Shown here: positions 46,074 to 56,589 of the stretch, piece after piece
Position numbering within the stretch: the first letter of the stretch is position 1
Layout: each line of letters opens with the position of its first letter
Assembly (NCBI RefSeq): GCF_027270735.1
Contig: NZ_JAPWIJ010000005.1
Span: 186,001-250,000 of the forward strand
Origin: Rhodococcus ruber
GTDB lineage: Bacteria; Actinomycetota; Actinomycetes; Mycobacteriales; Mycobacteriaceae
Reading direction: 5' to 3'
Length of the DNA: 64,000 nt
Translations under genes and position numbers: made by a program
The notes under the pieces: model-generated
Told to the model about the DNA's origin: nothing
Seen by the model: the letters and a program-made list of their open reading frames with translations, nothing else
Databases searched by the model: none

Positions 46074-49000
46074 CTACACCCCCACTGTTTGCTCCAACAA
46101 GACCGACCGAGATGGCTTACCGTCCAAGGATAGGATGAGATCGGCGATGAACTGCACCAATTCGACGTCGCGTACGCGCGCCGCCCCCACTCCGCCACCC
46201 TCGACGCGCGGCAGCGGCAACTGCACCACCCCGGTCGTCGCCCGGTAGGTGGCGCTGGGGTAAAGCCGCTTGAGGCGAATCTGCTTGGAGTCGGGCAACT
46301 CCATCGGAGCCAGTTTGACCTGCGTTCCGGCGACGTTGACGTCGGTCAAGCCGTACTCCTTGGCAATCAGCCTCAACTTCGCGATGGAGACCAGGCGGCC
46401 GACCTCCTCGGGCAGCGGACCGTACCGGTCGACGAGTTCGTCGATGACGGCGTCGATCCCGGCAGAATCGGCTGCCGCAGCAAGCTTTCGGTAACCCTCG
46501 AGGCGCAACCGGTCGCTGGTGACGTAGTCGGGTGGAATGTTGGCGTCGACGGGAAGGTCGATGCGCACTTCCTTCGGAGCCTCGTCGGTCGTGATGGGCT
46601 TCCCGTCCGCAGCGGCGCGGTAGGCCTCGACCGCCTCACCCACGAGCCGCACATACAGGTCGAATCCAACCCCTGCGACGTGCCCGGACTGCTCTGCGCC
46701 CAGAACGTTTCCGGCACCACGGATCTCGAGGTCCTTCATCGCAACGGCCATACCGGCACCGAGGTCGGAGTTCTGCGAGATGGTCGCCAGACGATCGTAG
46801 GCGGTCTCGGTGAGCGGCTTCTCGGGCGGATACAGGAAGTACGCGTAGCCCCGTTCACGGCTACGACCGACGCGACCTCGGAGCTGATGCAGCTGGGACA
46901 GGCCGAGCGAATCGGACCGCTCGACGATCAGCGTGTTGGCGTTCGAGATGTCGAGGCCGGTCTCGATGATGGTGGTACACACCAGGACGTCGGTCTCGCG
47001 CTGCCAGAAGCCCTGCACGGTACGCTCGAGTGTCTCCTCGTTCATTTGACCGTGCGCCGTCGCTACCCTGGCCTCGGGCACCAGATCGCGAATCTTCTTG
47101 GCGGCCTTGTCGATCGAGCTGACGCGGTTGTGCACGAAGAACACCTGGCCGTCACGCAGCAACTCGCGCCTGATGGCCGCGGCGACCTGCTTGTCGTTGT
47201 ACGCGCCGACGTACGTGAGCACCGGGTGCCGCTCTTCGGGCGGGGTGAGAATGGTGGACATCTCACGGATGCCGGCCAGGCTCATCTCGAGGGTTCGAGG
47301 GATCGGCGTGGCAGACATCGTCAGCACGTCGACGTGGGTTCGAAGCGACTTGATGTGCTCCTTGTGCTCGACGCCGAAACGCTGCTCCTCGTCGACGATG
47401 ACCAGACCGAGGTCCTTCCAGGCCACACCGGTCTGCAGCAACCTGTGTGTTCCGACGACGATATCGACTGTGCCGTCAGCCAACCCGGCCATGACCTCCT
47501 TGGACTCGGAACCGTGTGTGAAGCGGGAGAGCCCCTTCACCGTCACCGGGAACGACGCCATGCGGGCGGTGAAGGTCTGCAGATGCTGTTGCGCCAGAAG
47601 CGTTGTCGGAACCAGGACGGCCACCTGCTTGCCATCCTGCACAGCCTTGAACGCGGCGCGCACTGCGATCTCGGTCTTGCCGTACCCGACGTCGCCGAGA
47701 ATGACGCGGTCCATCGGAACCGCCTTCTCCATGTCGGCCTTGACGTCGGTGATAGCGGTCATCTGGTCGACCGTCTCGGTGAATCCGAACGCATCTTCCA
47801 TCTCCAGCTGCCACGGAGTGTCGGGCCCGAAAGCGTGACCGGGAGCTGCCTGACGAGCCGCGTACAGCTGCACCAGCTCACCGGCGATCTCGCGAACTGC
47901 CTTGCGCGCCTTGCGTTTGGTGTTGGCCCAGTCGGATCCGCCGAGCTTGCTCAGAGACGGCAGCTCACCACCGACGTAACGGGAGAGCTGATCGAGCGAA
48001 TCCATGGGGACGAACAGGCGATCCCCGGGATGGCCGCGCTTGCTGGGTGCGTACTCGACGACGAGATATTCGCGTCGGGCACCACCGATGGTGCGCTCGA
48101 CCATCTCGACGAATCGGCCGATTCCGTGCTGATCGTGCACGACGCTGTCGCCGGCGACGAGCGCGAGGGGATCGACCTGATTACGGCGCTTGGCCGGAAG
48201 CTTGCGACCCTCCCCCGCCGCGGCGACGCGGTTGCCGGTCAGATCGCTTTCGGTGACGACGACAAGCTTGGCATCCGGGAACACCAGCCCGTCGTGCAAC
48301 GATCCACACAGGACGTTGACGACGTCGGCGACCGGAACGGCACCGGAATCGAGATGCGCTGCAGGCACTTCGGCCTCGGCGAGGCGTTCGATGATGCGGG
48401 TGGCGGTGCCTGCGCCGGCCACGGAGATGACGGCGCGACCCCCGGTGGCGATGTGTGCCCGCAGAGTCGCGAACAGGGCCGTCAACGCTTCTTCGGATCC
48501 CCGCACCTCCGGGACCGAGTCGACGGCGAGCTCGACTTCTTCGCCGTTTCCGGAGGCGAGCGGGCTGATGGTCCACCACGGCCGGCCGTGCACCTGCGCG
48601 GACTCGCGAACCTGTCGCAGAGACCGATATGCCGAGGCCCCGAGATCGAGGGACGCACCTTCGAGGCTGGACGTGTCGAGGGTCGACGTGTCCAGCGGCG
48701 CAGCTCCACCGATCGATGCTGCCGTCCAGGATGCTTCGAGGAACTCCTGGCCCGTGCGCACCAGATCTGTTGCGCGCGTGCGGATTCGCTCAGGGTCGCA
48801 GAGCAGGACGTGCGTTCCGGCGGGGAGCGTATCGGCGAGCAGTTGCAATTCGCCCGGCTGCAGCAGCGGAAGCAGTGCTTCCATGCCCTCCACGGGGACG
48901 CCGGCGGAGAGCTTGTCCAGCATCTCCACCAGCGCAGTGTCACCGGCGTTGTCGGCGGCAAGCACTGCGGCGCGGTCTCGGACTTCCTGGGTGAGGAGCA

Positions 49001-49805
49001 ACTCGCGGCACGGCGGAGCAATGACCAGATCGACCTCGTGATCGGGCAACGAACGCTGATCGGAGACCGCGAACGCGCGGAGTTCGGTGATCTCGTCGCC
49101 CCAGAATTCCACGCGCACCGGGTGATCTGCCGTGGGCGAGAAGAGGTCGAGGATGCCGCCGCGGACGGCGAACTCGCCGCGCTTGCCGACCATGTCCACG
49201 CGCAGGTATCCGAACTCGACGAGTCGGTGGATCAATCCGTCGAAGTCGATGTCCAGCCCGACCTTCAACGTCACGGGTTCGATCTCGCCGAGACCAGGTG
49301 CCATGGGCTGCACCAGCGAGCGGACGGTGGTGACGATGACGCGCAGAGGATCGCCGTAATCGATGTCGCCGGGACGAGCGAGCCGGCGGAGCACGTCCAG
49401 TCGCTTGCCGACGGTGTCTGCACTCGGCGACAGGCGTTCGTGCGGAAGCGTCTCCCACGACGGGAACATCACGACGCCGCCGCCGAGGATCTGGCGGAGT
49501 TCGTCGGTGAGATCGTCCGCCTCACGCCCGGTGGCGGTGACGATCAACAGCTGAGTGTGCTGCGCGATCGCGGCCGCGACGAACGGGCGAACCGAGTGCG
49601 GTCCGATCAGGGTGTGCTCGGCGGTTCCGATCGCGTCGGCGACGGCCACCATCGACGAATCCGTCAGCGCAACGCTGGCCAGACCCGACAGCTGCAGCGC
49701 CGCGTCGGGAACGATCGGGGCCGGCCCGGATGGCGAAACGGCAGGCAGAGAATCGGAAGACAACAGCAATGCTCCTACAAGCGATTCGAGGCGACGGCTG
49801 CGCAT
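46074..49805 (-). CDS. mfd: transcription-repair coupling factor Mfd
   Basis: 1243 aa. UvrB-homology region with [22 protein letters not shown]-polymerase-interacting CarD-like domain ([20 protein letters not shown] region), then the RecG-like motor: Walker A-type [23 protein letters not shown] box [32 protein letters not shown] and [13 protein letters not shown], followed by the C-terminal TRCF domain. It removes stalled RNA polymerase at lesions and recruits UvrA. Size and all motifs are as expected. Directly followed by mazG. Confidence 0.96.
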   Translation of the reverse strand: MRSRRLESLVGALLLSSDSLPAVSPSGPAPIVPDAALQLSGLASVALTDSSMVAVADAIGTAEHTLIGPHSVRPFVAAAIAQHTQLLIVTATGREADDLTDELRQILGGGVVMFPSWETLPHERLSPSADTVGKRLDVLRRLARPGDIDYGDPLRVIVTTVRSLVQPMAPGLGEIEPVTLKVGLDIDFDGLIHRLVEFGYLRVDMVGKRGEFAVRGGILDLFSPTADHPVRVEFWGDEITELRAFAVSDQRSLPDHEVDLVIAPPCRELLLTQEVRDRAAVLAADNAGDTALVEMLDKLSAGVPVEGMEALLPLLQPGELQLLADTLPAGTHVLLCDPERIRTRATDLVRTGQEFLEASWTAASIGGAAPLDTSTLDTSSLEGASLDLGASAYRSLRQVRESAQVHGRPWWTISPLASGNGEEVELAVDSVPEVRGSEEALTALFATLRAHIATGGRAVISVAGAGTATRIIERLAEAEVPAAHLDSGAVPVADVVNVLCGSLHDGLVFPDAKLVVVTESDLTGNRVAAAGEGRKLPAKRRNQVDPLALVAGDSVVHDQHGIGRFVEMVERTIGGARREYLVVEYAPSKRGHPGDRLFVPMDSLDQLSRYVGGELPSLSKLGGSDWANTKRKARKAVREIAGELVQLYAARQAAPGHAFGPDTPWQLEMEDAFGFTETVDQMTAITDVKADMEKAVPMDRVILGDVGYGKTEIAVRAAFKAVQDGKQVAVLVPTTLLAQQHLQTFTARMASFPVTVKGLSRFTHGSESKEVMAGLADGTVDIVVGTHRLLQTGVAWKDLGLVIVDEEQRFGVEHKEHIKSLRTHVDVLTMSATPIPRTLEMSLAGIREMSTILTPPEERHPVLTYVGAYNDKQVAAAIRRELLRDGQVFFVHNRVSSIDKAAKKIRDLVPEARVATAHGQMNEETLERTVQGFWQRETDVLVCTTIIETGLDISNANTLIVERSDSLGLSQLHQLRGRVGRSRERGYAYFLYPPEKPLTETAYDRLATISQNSDLGAGMAVAMKDLEIRGAGNVLGAEQSGHVAGVGFDLYVRLVGEAVEAYRAAADGKPITTDEAPKEVRIDLPVDANIPPDYVTSDRLRLEGYRKLAAAADSAGIDAVIDELVDRYGPLPEEVGRLVSIAKLRLIAKEYGLTDVNVAGTQVKLAPMELPDSKQIRLKRLYPSATYRATTGVVQLPLPRVEGGGVGAARVRDVELVQFIADLILSLDGKPSRSVLLEQTVGV

Positions 49806-49867
49806 GCACAGTCAGGATCGAGTCTATGGGAGTACGCCGACACCACGGCAGGCGGGAGACACGGGGC

Positions 49868-50437
49868 TCAGCTCACAGCTGCGTCGAGCATCGCGGCGAG
49901 CGACTCGCCGGCCGCAGCCGTGTCGTAGTCCGGGTCGTGCAGACATTCGGTGACGATCGCATCGATCGCACCGCCGGTGATGATGGCGAGCGTTCGTGAA
50001 TCGACACCGTCCGTCCCACGTTCACGGACCGACGCGTCGATGAGGTCGGCCAACGGCCGCCATCGCTGCTCCGGCGTGTGCCCGGGCGTGGAGTTGGCCA
50101 TCGCCTCGATCAGCATGCGCGTGTGCCGGGAGTGAGCGCGGAGATGACCGACCATTGCGCGGACGTACGCCTGAGGGCCGTCCTGCGCGCCGACTGCCCC
50201 GACTGCCGCCGCCACGTCCTCGACGAGAGCATCGAGAACGAACCGATACGCAGCTTCCACCACCGCATCCTTGGTTCGGAAGTGGTACAGCACAGCCGCT
50301 TTGGTGATGCCGGCGTTGTCTGCGATGCGCGCGAGCGAGACGTTCGAATAGCCGTGCTCGGCGACCGCAGCGATCGTGACGTCGATCAACTGCGCGCGCC
50401 GGGTGCGTTCGATGAAGGTCGGTTCTCTCGTTGCCAC
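49868..50437 (-). CDS. TetR-family regulator with autoregulatory site
   Basis: 189 aa. N-terminal helix-turn-helix: RRAQLIDVTIAAVAEHGYSN, then ARIADNAGITKAAVLYHFRTKD. The C-terminal part matches TetR_C (helical, ligand-binding) with MLIEAMANSTPGHTPEQRW. It is divergent from the alpha/beta hydrolase gene, with two palindromes of the form TTACCGnnCGGTnA in the 55-bp gap, so it probably represses both its own gene and the hydrolase. Confidence 0.85.
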   Translation of the reverse strand: MATREPTFIERTRRAQLIDVTIAAVAEHGYSNVSLARIADNAGITKAAVLYHFRTKDAVVEAAYRFVLDALVEDVAAAVGAVGAQDGPQAYVRAMVGHLRAHSRHTRMLIEAMANSTPGHTPEQRWRPLADLIDASVRERGTDGVDSRTLAIITGGAIDAIVTECLHDPDYDTAAAGESLAAMLDAAVS

Positions 50438-50447
50438 GGACGCCAGC

Positions 50448-50481
50448 TTACCGTACGGTCAAAATACTTACCGATCGGTTA
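50448..50481. promoter_or_regulatory. two TetR-type operators, 20 bp apart
   Basis: TTACCGTACGGTCA (50448-50461) and TTACCGATCGGTTA (50468-50481) each contain a perfect 10-bp ACCGnnCGGT palindrome. Their centres are 20 bp apart, two helical turns, in the gap between the divergent TetR and hydrolase genes; the second abuts the hydrolase ribosome site. Confidence 0.8.
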
Positions 50482-50492
50482 GGAGACCGGAC

Positions 50493-51473
50493 ATGCATGA
50501 TCGAGTCCCGAAATCACGCCGTCGATACCTGAAGATCGCTGCCGGGGCGTTGACCGTCGGCGCGCTCACCCTCACGTTCGCACTCCGATCCCCCTCACCT
50601 GTCGGGCACTGGAACAGCGCGGCGAGCGAGGACCGATATCTCACGGCATACGATCGCGCGTTCCAGGACTTGCCTGCTCCAGCGAGCACACTCGACATCA
50701 GAACCGATTACGGCGTCGTCCGCGTCTATCGGTTTGCCGGCACCGGCGGCTCGACGCACCCGCTGCTGCTTCTGCCCGGGCGGTCCTCCGCGACCCCGGT
50801 CTGGGCGGCAAACCTGCCGGGCCTGCTGACGATCGGGGATGTCTACACCGTCGATCTACTGGGCGAACCGGGTCGCAGTATTCAAGAACGTCCGATCTCC
50901 GGTGACGAGGATCAGGCGAACTGGCTCGCGCAGACCCTCGCGGCTCTGCCCGCCGACAAGGTGCACGTGATCGGGCTGTCCATCGGCGGGTGGACCGCGG
51001 CGAACCTGGCACTGAACAACAGCTCCCACATCGCCTCCCTCACACTGATCGACCCTGTGGAGGTCTTTTCCGACATCCCCTGGAGCACCGCGATCCGCGC
51101 CCTCCCTGCCGCAGTCCCATGGCTGCCGAAGTCGTGGCGAGACGGCTTCAACTCGTACACGGCGGGCGGTGCGGAAGTACAGAACGTTCCGATTGCAGAC
51201 ATGATCGAGGCCGGGATGCAGGGATACTCGCTGAAACTGCCGCAGCCCACGCGAATCACCGAAGAACGCCTTGCGACACTCGACGTACCGATACTGGCCG
51301 TCATCGCAGGAAAGTCCGTGATGCACGACGCCGAAGATGCCGTCGCCACGGCAGAACGAGCAATTCCCGACGGGACCGTGCGGCTCTATCCCGACGCCTC
51401 ACATGCCGTCAACGGCGAATATCCGGATCGGCTTCAGGGCGATATTGCAGACTTCGTTGCGAAGAACTCGTGA
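50493..51473 (+). CDS. exported or membrane-anchored alpha/beta hydrolase
   Basis: 326 aa from ATG 50493, which has AGGAG seven bases upstream. A basic N-terminus and a hydrophobic helix (LKIAAGALTVGALTLTFAL) form a signal anchor. The hydrolase fold has a HGG-like PLLLLPGRSSATPVWAANLP loop, nucleophile elbow GLSIGG, and the His in PDASHAVNGEYP. The substrate cannot be read from the sequence. Most likely controlled by the divergent TetR repressor through the two palindromes in front of it. Confidence 0.85.
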   Translation: MHDRVPKSRRRYLKIAAGALTVGALTLTFALRSPSPVGHWNSAASEDRYLTAYDRAFQDLPAPASTLDIRTDYGVVRVYRFAGTGGSTHPLLLLPGRSSATPVWAANLPGLLTIGDVYTVDLLGEPGRSIQERPISGDEDQANWLAQTLAALPADKVHVIGLSIGGWTAANLALNNSSHIASLTLIDPVEVFSDIPWSTAIRALPAAVPWLPKSWRDGFNSYTAGGAEVQNVPIADMIEAGMQGYSLKLPQPTRITEERLATLDVPILAVIAGKSVMHDAEDAVATAERAIPDGTVRLYPDASHAVNGEYPDRLQGDIADFVAKNS

Positions 51474-51474
51474 A

Positions 51475-52119
51475 TTACGGGCCGAAGCGGATGACTCGAC
51501 GGGCAGCGAATTCACGGAAGTAGTCCAGTTTGTTGGCAGGCACCAACGCCGGAAGCAGGTAGTACCAGAGGCGCTCCATACGCGAGGGCAATTCCTCGGT
51601 GGTGGAGGTGGCGACCGCCACCATGTGCACGCCGGTGAGAATCTCGAGTACGAGCGAACCGATGGTGCGTGAATCGGAGTTGGGATCGATGTCGCCCTGC
51701 GCGATTGCCTTGGCGGCGAGCCTGTCGAACGACTCACTCCACCCGGCCATCACGTTGCCCTCGGTGCCCCGATAGTCACCGATCTGATGGCTCAATCGGA
51801 GCATTGCCGAGACCATGGGATCGCTGACCGAGAGGTCGACGACGATGTAGGAGATGCCGATAGCCGCCTCGAGTGCGGGAATTCGGCCGTCGTTGAACTG
51901 TGAGCAGGCCGTGGTCAGACGAGCGTTGCCCTCGTCGATGACCGCACGCGCCAATTCTTCCTTCGAACCGAAATGGAAGTACAGCGCGCCTTTGGTGACC
52001 TGCGACTGAGAAATGATTTCGCTGAGGCTCGCGTTCGCGTACCCGAGGCGCAGGAAAACGTTCGCTGCGCCCGCGAGCACGGTGTCGCGGGTTATTTCAG
52101 CGCGGGCCTGCCTGACCAT
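51475..52119 (-). CDS. TetR-family regulator resembling gamma-butyrolactone receptors (ScbR/ArpA type)
   Basis: 214 aa. The N-terminus QARAEITRDTVLAGAANVFL, then LGYANASLSEIISQSQVTKG and ALYFHFGSKEELARAVIDE is the characteristic start of ScbR/ArpA-like regulators, and the C-terminal half (DFREFAARR region) has their length. In streptomycetes such proteins sense butyrolactone-type hormones; here no biosynthesis gene lies beside it. Its ligand is unknown. It is convergent with the hydrolase gene, with one base between the two stops. Confidence 0.8.
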   Translation of the reverse strand: MVRQARAEITRDTVLAGAANVFLRLGYANASLSEIISQSQVTKGALYFHFGSKEELARAVIDEGNARLTTACSQFNDGRIPALEAAIGISYIVVDLSVSDPMVSAMLRLSHQIGDYRGTEGNVMAGWSESFDRLAAKAIAQGDIDPNSDSRTIGSLVLEILTGVHMVAVATSTTEELPSRMERLWYYLLPALVPANKLDYFREFAARRVIRFGP

Positions 52120-52308
52120 GGGATCCGCCTTCGCAATTCTGTACTGCCACTGCGCAAATTACGCCCGAACGGTACCACTGAGTGGCTTTACGTCTCATGC
52201 CAACATGCATCGGTCCGATTGAGTACCACGCCGAGAGTGACGGAGCTCTCACGGACGACAAAGGGGACGATACCCCCTCTTTCGCCACGAAGAGTCGAAA
52301 CCGGGTAC

Positions 52309-52947
52309 TCATTCCTCGGTCAGTCGAGGGTCCGCTTCCAGGTTTGTCAACCCGTTCCAGCACAGGTTGACCACGTGTGCCGCCACCACTTCCTTGGACG
52401 GGGTACGCACGTCCAGCCACCACTGCGCCGTCATCGACACCATTCCGACCAGGGCCTGGGCGTACATCGGGGCGAACTCGGGATCGAGGCCGCGGCGCGA
52501 GAAGTCTCCGGCCAGCATGTGTCCGACGCGTCCGATGGCTTCGTTGAGCAGGGACGAGTACTTGCCGTCCTCGGCAGAGGCCGGGGAATCACGAACGAGA
52601 ATGCGGAAACCGTCGGTCCGATCCTCGATGTAGGTGAGCAGCGCAAGGGCGACACGTTCCACGCGAATTCGCGACCGATTGAGATCGAGAGATTTGGTGA
52701 TCATCCCCAGCAACGTGGACATCTCACGGTCGACGATGACGGCGTACAGACCTTCTTTTCCGCCGAAGTGTTCGTAGACGACCGGCTTGGACACGTTGGC
52801 GCGTCCGGCGATCTCCTCCACCGACGCGGCCTCGTAGCCACGTTCGGCGAACAGCGTCCGTCCCACCTCGATCAACTGTTCACGTCGTTGCGTCCCGGTC
52901 ATGCGCACCCGAGGTGTGCGTTCCTGTTCGGAGGCTGCGCCTGTCAT
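52309..52947 (-). CDS. TetR-family regulator next to tRNA-Gln
   Basis: 212 aa. Helix-turn-helix GTQRREQLIEVGRTLFAERG, then VEEIAGRANVSKPVVYEHFG. The C-terminal part is a TetR_C-like helical domain with EDRTDGFRILVRDSPASAED. Mycobacteria have a TetR gene at the same place between mfd and glmU. Its target is not visible; a 189-bp gap separates it from the next gene downstream. Confidence 0.85.
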   Translation of the reverse strand: MTGAASEQERTPRVRMTGTQRREQLIEVGRTLFAERGYEAASVEEIAGRANVSKPVVYEHFGGKEGLYAVIVDREMSTLLGMITKSLDLNRSRIRVERVALALLTYIEDRTDGFRILVRDSPASAEDGKYSSLLNEAIGRVGHMLAGDFSRRGLDPEFAPMYAQALVGMVSMTAQWWLDVRTPSKEVVAAHVVNLCWNGLTNLEADPRLTEE

Positions 52948-53201
52948 CGAAAACCGCTTCCGTTACCGACCCTGTGCATCGTCAGACGTCGGATCGACGC
53001 CCCCCACAGCCTACCGATGCCCGATCCATCCGATTTATCCGTCGTGAGGGCCCAGCCGGAACGAGGCAGGCGGTCTGTTACGCGTCGCGGTTCGACTCAC
53101 CACCACCTCTCATGCGAGGATCGGTGCGCTCAGTGGGAGCGCAGCGGCTAACGAAGGCGTCGTTCGATTCGTCGGCCACTGTCGCCACCGTTGGTCGATT
53201 A

Positions 53202-53272
53202 TCCGCCGTGGTGTAATGGCAGCACCTCTGATTTTGGTTCAGATAGTTCAGGTTCGAGTCCTGGCGGCGGAG
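53202..53272 (+). tRNA. tRNA-Gln (UUG)
   Basis: 71 nt without CCA. Acceptor arms TCCGCCG / CGGCGGA, anticodon arm TCTGA-TTTTGGT-TCAGA with anticodon UUG, T arm TCAGG-TTCGAGT-CCTGG. Lies just before glmU, as in mycobacteria. Confidence 0.95.
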
Positions 53273-53326
53273 CGAGCAACATCATTCACGCTTGTCCGTC
53301 TTTCGCGTTACCGCCTGAGGAGCTCA

Positions 53327-54811
53327 ATGCCTGTGCAGACCGCCGTGGTCGTTCTCGCTGCGGGTGCAGGTACCCGAATGCGCTCGAAGACCCCGAAAGT
53401 TCTGCATCCTCTCGCCGGACGCACGATGCTCGCACACGCCCTCCACGCGGCCGCCGACCTCGGACCCGACCACCTGGTGACCGTCGTCGGACACGATCGT
53501 GAACGAGTGTCTTCCGCCGTACACGATCTCGCAGCCACCCTGGGCCGCACCATCCATACCGCCGTTCAGGATCGGCAGTTGGGAACCGGCCACGCCGTGC
53601 AGTGCGGCCTGGCAGCGCTGCCGGACGACTTCGAGGGCACCATCCTCGTCACCGCAGCCGACGTCCCGCTGCTCGACGGCCACACACTCAAGGCCTTGCT
53701 CGACGAGCACCTGAGCGCCCCGCGCCCGGCGGCTGCGACGGTGCTGACCTTCGTCCCCGACGACGCCAACGGCTACGGCCGCATCGTCCGCACCGATGAC
53801 GGAGAAGTGGCCGAGATCGTCGAACACGCCGATGCCACCCCCGCTCAGGTACTGATCGGCGAGGTCAACTCCGGTGTCTACGCATTCGACGCGGTGGCCC
53901 TGCGCACCGCACTGGGCAAACTCAGCACCGCCAACGCCCAGCACGAGCTTTATCTGACCGACGTCGTCAAGATCAGCAAGGCCGACGGCAAGGCCGTCTA
54001 CGGCACCCAGCTCGCCGATCCCGACCTGGTGGTGGGCGTCAACGACCGTGTCCAGCTTTCGCATGTCACGTCGGTACTCAATCGCCACATCATCGAGCGG
54101 CACATGCGGGCAGGCGTCACCGTCGTGGACCCGTCGACCACGTGGATCGACATCGATGTCACCCTCGGCGCAGACGTACGTCTCGAGCCCGGCGTCCAGC
54201 TCCACGGCAAGACTCACATCGCCGACGACGCGATCGTCGGGCCCGATTCCACACTGCGCGACGTCGAGATCGGCGAACGTGCGTCGGTCGTCCGCACCCA
54301 CGCCGAGCAGACCGTGATCGGCCCCGACGCGACGGTCGGGCCGTTCGCCTATCTCCGTCCCGGATCCCGCATCGGCACCGGCTCGAAGATCGGCACGTTC
54401 GTGGAAACGAAGAATTCGACTATCGGCGATCACTCCAAGGTCCCCCATTTGACGTATGTCGGCGACGCAACCATCGGTGATCACTCCAATATCGGGGCCT
54501 CCAGTGTCTTTGTGAACTACGACGGCGTGAACAAGAGCCGCACAGTAGTCGGTTCGCACGTCAAGACAGGCTCGGACAACATGTTCGTGGCCCCCGTCCG
54601 AGTAGGGGACGGTGCCTACACCGGAGCCGGAACAGTGCTCCGCAACGATGTACCACCGGGGGCGCTCGCCGTCTCCGCTGGTTCCCAGCGCAACATCGAC
54701 GGCTGGGTCGAGAAAAAGCGTCCCGGCACGGCATCAGCGGACGCTGCGGCACGTGCACGGGCAGCCGAGTCGGCAAACGCGTACGAACTAGAGGACGGCG
54801 AAAAGCAGTGA
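53327..54811 (+). CDS. glmU: bifunctional GlmU (GlcNAc-1-P uridyltransferase / acetyltransferase)
   Basis: 494 aa from ATG 53327, with TGAGGAGCTC upstream; an earlier in-frame start would overlap the tRNA. N-terminal pyrophosphorylase: [21 protein letters not shown]-terminal left-handed beta helix with hexapeptide repeats, [31 protein letters not shown], and the [20 protein letters not shown] end. It makes UDP-GlcNAc from glucosamine-1-phosphate for peptidoglycan and the outer envelope. Coupled to prs by a GTGA overlap. Confidence 0.96.
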   Translation: MPVQTAVVVLAAGAGTRMRSKTPKVLHPLAGRTMLAHALHAAADLGPDHLVTVVGHDRERVSSAVHDLAATLGRTIHTAVQDRQLGTGHAVQCGLAALPDDFEGTILVTAADVPLLDGHTLKALLDEHLSAPRPAAATVLTFVPDDANGYGRIVRTDDGEVAEIVEHADATPAQVLIGEVNSGVYAFDAVALRTALGKLSTANAQHELYLTDVVKISKADGKAVYGTQLADPDLVVGVNDRVQLSHVTSVLNRHIIERHMRAGVTVVDPSTTWIDIDVTLGADVRLEPGVQLHGKTHIADDAIVGPDSTLRDVEIGERASVVRTHAEQTVIGPDATVGPFAYLRPGSRIGTGSKIGTFVETKNSTIGDHSKVPHLTYVGDATIGDHSNIGASSVFVNYDGVNKSRTVVGSHVKTGSDNMFVAPVRVGDGAYTGAGTVLRNDVPPGALAVSAGSQRNIDGWVEKKRPGTASADAAARARAAESANAYELEDGEKQ

Positions 54812-55791
54812 CCACCCCTAATTGGATCGACAACCAGAAGAACCTGATGTTGTTCTCTGGCCGAGCACATCCGGAGTTGGCCGAGCAGGTCGCCAAGGAA
54901 CTCGGAGTCGAGATCACCCCGCAAACGGCACGGGACTTCGCCAACGGCGAGATCTTCGTGCGCTTCGAGGATTCGGTCCGTGGCTCGGACGCGTTCGTTC
55001 TGCAGTCGCACCCGTTCCCGCTGAACACCTGGCTGATGGAACAGCTCATCATGATCGACGCCCTCAAGCGTGGATCGGCTAAGCGCATCACCGCGATCCT
55101 GCCGTTCTACCCGTACGCCCGTCAGGACAAGAAGCACCGCGGCCGCGAGCCCATCTCCGCTCGCCTCGTTGCAGATCTGCTCAAGACCGCAGGTGCCGAC
55201 CGCATCATCACCGTCGACCTGCACACCGATCAGATCCAGGGCTTCTTCGACGGCCCCGTCGATCACATGCACGCGCACAGCCAGCTCGCCGATCACATCC
55301 GTGGCAAGTACAGCCTCGAGCACATCACCGTCGTCTCCCCCGACTCCGGCCGCGTCCGCGTCGCCGAGAAGTGGGCGGACTCCTTCGGCGGCGCACCGCT
55401 GGCCTTCATCCACAAGACGCGCGATCCGCTGGTGCCCAACCAGGTCAAGTCCAACCGCGTCGTCGGCGAGGTCGAAGGCCGCACCTGCATCCTCATCGAC
55501 GACATGATCGACACCGGCGGCACCATCGCGGGTGCGGTCAAGGTGCTCAAGGAAGCCGGCGCGGGCGACGTCGTCATCGCCGCCACTCACGGTGTCCTGT
55601 CCAATCCGGCCGCCGAGCGCCTCGCCAACTGCGGTGCCAAGGAAGTCGTCGTCACCAACACCCTCCCGATCAGCGACGAGAAGCGCTTCGAGACGCTCAC
55701 CGAGCTGTCGATCGCACCCCTGCTGGCCCGCACCATCCGCGAGGTCTTCGAAAACGGTTCCGTCACCAGCCTTTTCAACGGCAGCGCATAA
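54808..55791 (+). CDS. prs: ribose-phosphate pyrophosphokinase
   Basis: 327 aa, GTG start overlapping the glmU stop. Class I PRPP synthetase features are complete: [79 protein letters not shown], and the PRPP loop [15 protein letters not shown]. Makes PRPP for nucleotides, His, Trp and arabinan precursors. The glmU-prs pair is the usual mycobacterial order. A long hairpin terminator follows. Confidence 0.96.
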   Translation: MTTPNWIDNQKNLMLFSGRAHPELAEQVAKELGVEITPQTARDFANGEIFVRFEDSVRGSDAFVLQSHPFPLNTWLMEQLIMIDALKRGSAKRITAILPFYPYARQDKKHRGREPISARLVADLLKTAGADRIITVDLHTDQIQGFFDGPVDHMHAHSQLADHIRGKYSLEHITVVSPDSGRVRVAEKWADSFGGAPLAFIHKTRDPLVPNQVKSNRVVGEVEGRTCILIDDMIDTGGTIAGAVKVLKEAGAGDVVIAATHGVLSNPAAERLANCGAKEVVVTNTLPISDEKRFETLTELSIAPLLARTIREVFENGSVTSLFNGSA

Positions 55792-55816
55792 CAATAGGTC
55801 TGTTTCGCTCGACCGG

Positions 55817-55913
55817 AACCCGCCCCACCCACTCTCCGTCCGCACTGCATGAACTACGTCACGTCGGTGACCGGAATATGCAGCTCGCGAGCCGGGGGTG
55901 TGTGGGGCGGGTT
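55817..55913 (+). terminator. terminator behind prs
   Basis: AACCCGCCCCAC (55817-55828) and GTGGGGCGGGTT (55902-55913) are perfectly complementary over 12 bp and are followed by TTGTTG. The 73-nt loop is long and can fold further, which is unusual but compatible with a terminator. Confidence 0.6.
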
Positions 55914-55938
55914 TTGTTGTCACCTAAGATGACTCGTC

Positions 55939-56571
55939 GTGATCGACGCGCACTCTCTCAACGGCCCGGCTGGAACTACTACCGTCAGAATTGCTCGATG
56001 GACACCGGGCGGGTGCGTCTGGTGCGGCAGCACCGACAGCGTCGAAACCTTCCGGAACGAGCCTCGCTGCGGTCTGTGCCGCGAGAAGGAAGCCGTCATC
56101 GACGAGGCCAAGCACTTCATCGGCATGTACGGTCTGCGACCCTTGGGCGGCACCCTGGCGTCCGAGGACGACGAAGAGCGCGAGTACCGCGTCACCGCCC
56201 GCGACGCGCGTGAGGTCCTCAACCGCATTCGGCTCGAGAAGCTCCCCGACCCGGCCGCCGTGCGCAAGGCGTTGCGCCCCAGGGCCGCTGCCGCGGTGAA
56301 TGCACCGGCCTCGCCCACATCGACATCCGCTCCGGCGAAGGCACCGACGAAGAAGTCGCAGGCCGGTGTCACCGGAATCGATGCGATCGAACTGCAGTCC
56401 CGCGTGGAGAAGTTGCTCGGCCAACTCACCTCGGTCGACCAGCAGATCAGCGCGCTGGACGGCGTACAGGGCCTCCCCGCGCGCGCCCGCATGAAGGATC
56501 TCGAACGTCAGCGGACCACCGTGCTGACAACACTGGCTGCGCTCGAGAAGGCTCGTCGCCGCACCAACTGA
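55939..56571 (+). CDS. unknown actinobacterial protein with a CxxC-type zinc motif
   Basis: 210 aa, GTG start. CVWC and CGLC pairs about 17 residues apart (RWTPGGCVWCGST, RCGLCREKEAVID) can form a zinc knuckle. The middle is charged and contains IGMYGLRPLGGTL; an Ala/Pro-rich linker and a C-terminal coiled-coil-like segment (VEKLLGQLTSVDQQISALDG, then ARMKDLERQRTTVLTTL) follow. I do not recognise a named family. Lies 18 bp before the sensor kinase gene on the same strand. Confidence 0.7.
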   Translation: MIDAHSLNGPAGTTTVRIARWTPGGCVWCGSTDSVETFRNEPRCGLCREKEAVIDEAKHFIGMYGLRPLGGTLASEDDEEREYRVTARDAREVLNRIRLEKLPDPAAVRKALRPRAAAAVNAPASPTSTSAPAKAPTKKSQAGVTGIDAIELQSRVEKLLGQLTSVDQQISALDGVQGLPARARMKDLERQRTTVLTTLAALEKARRRTN

Positions 56572-56589
56572 TCCACGTAGTCTGATCGA

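Noticed and set aside
46680..49928. 1082-codon plus-strand frame antisense to mfd
   Set aside because: High-GC shadow; Mfd motifs fill the minus strand without a break.
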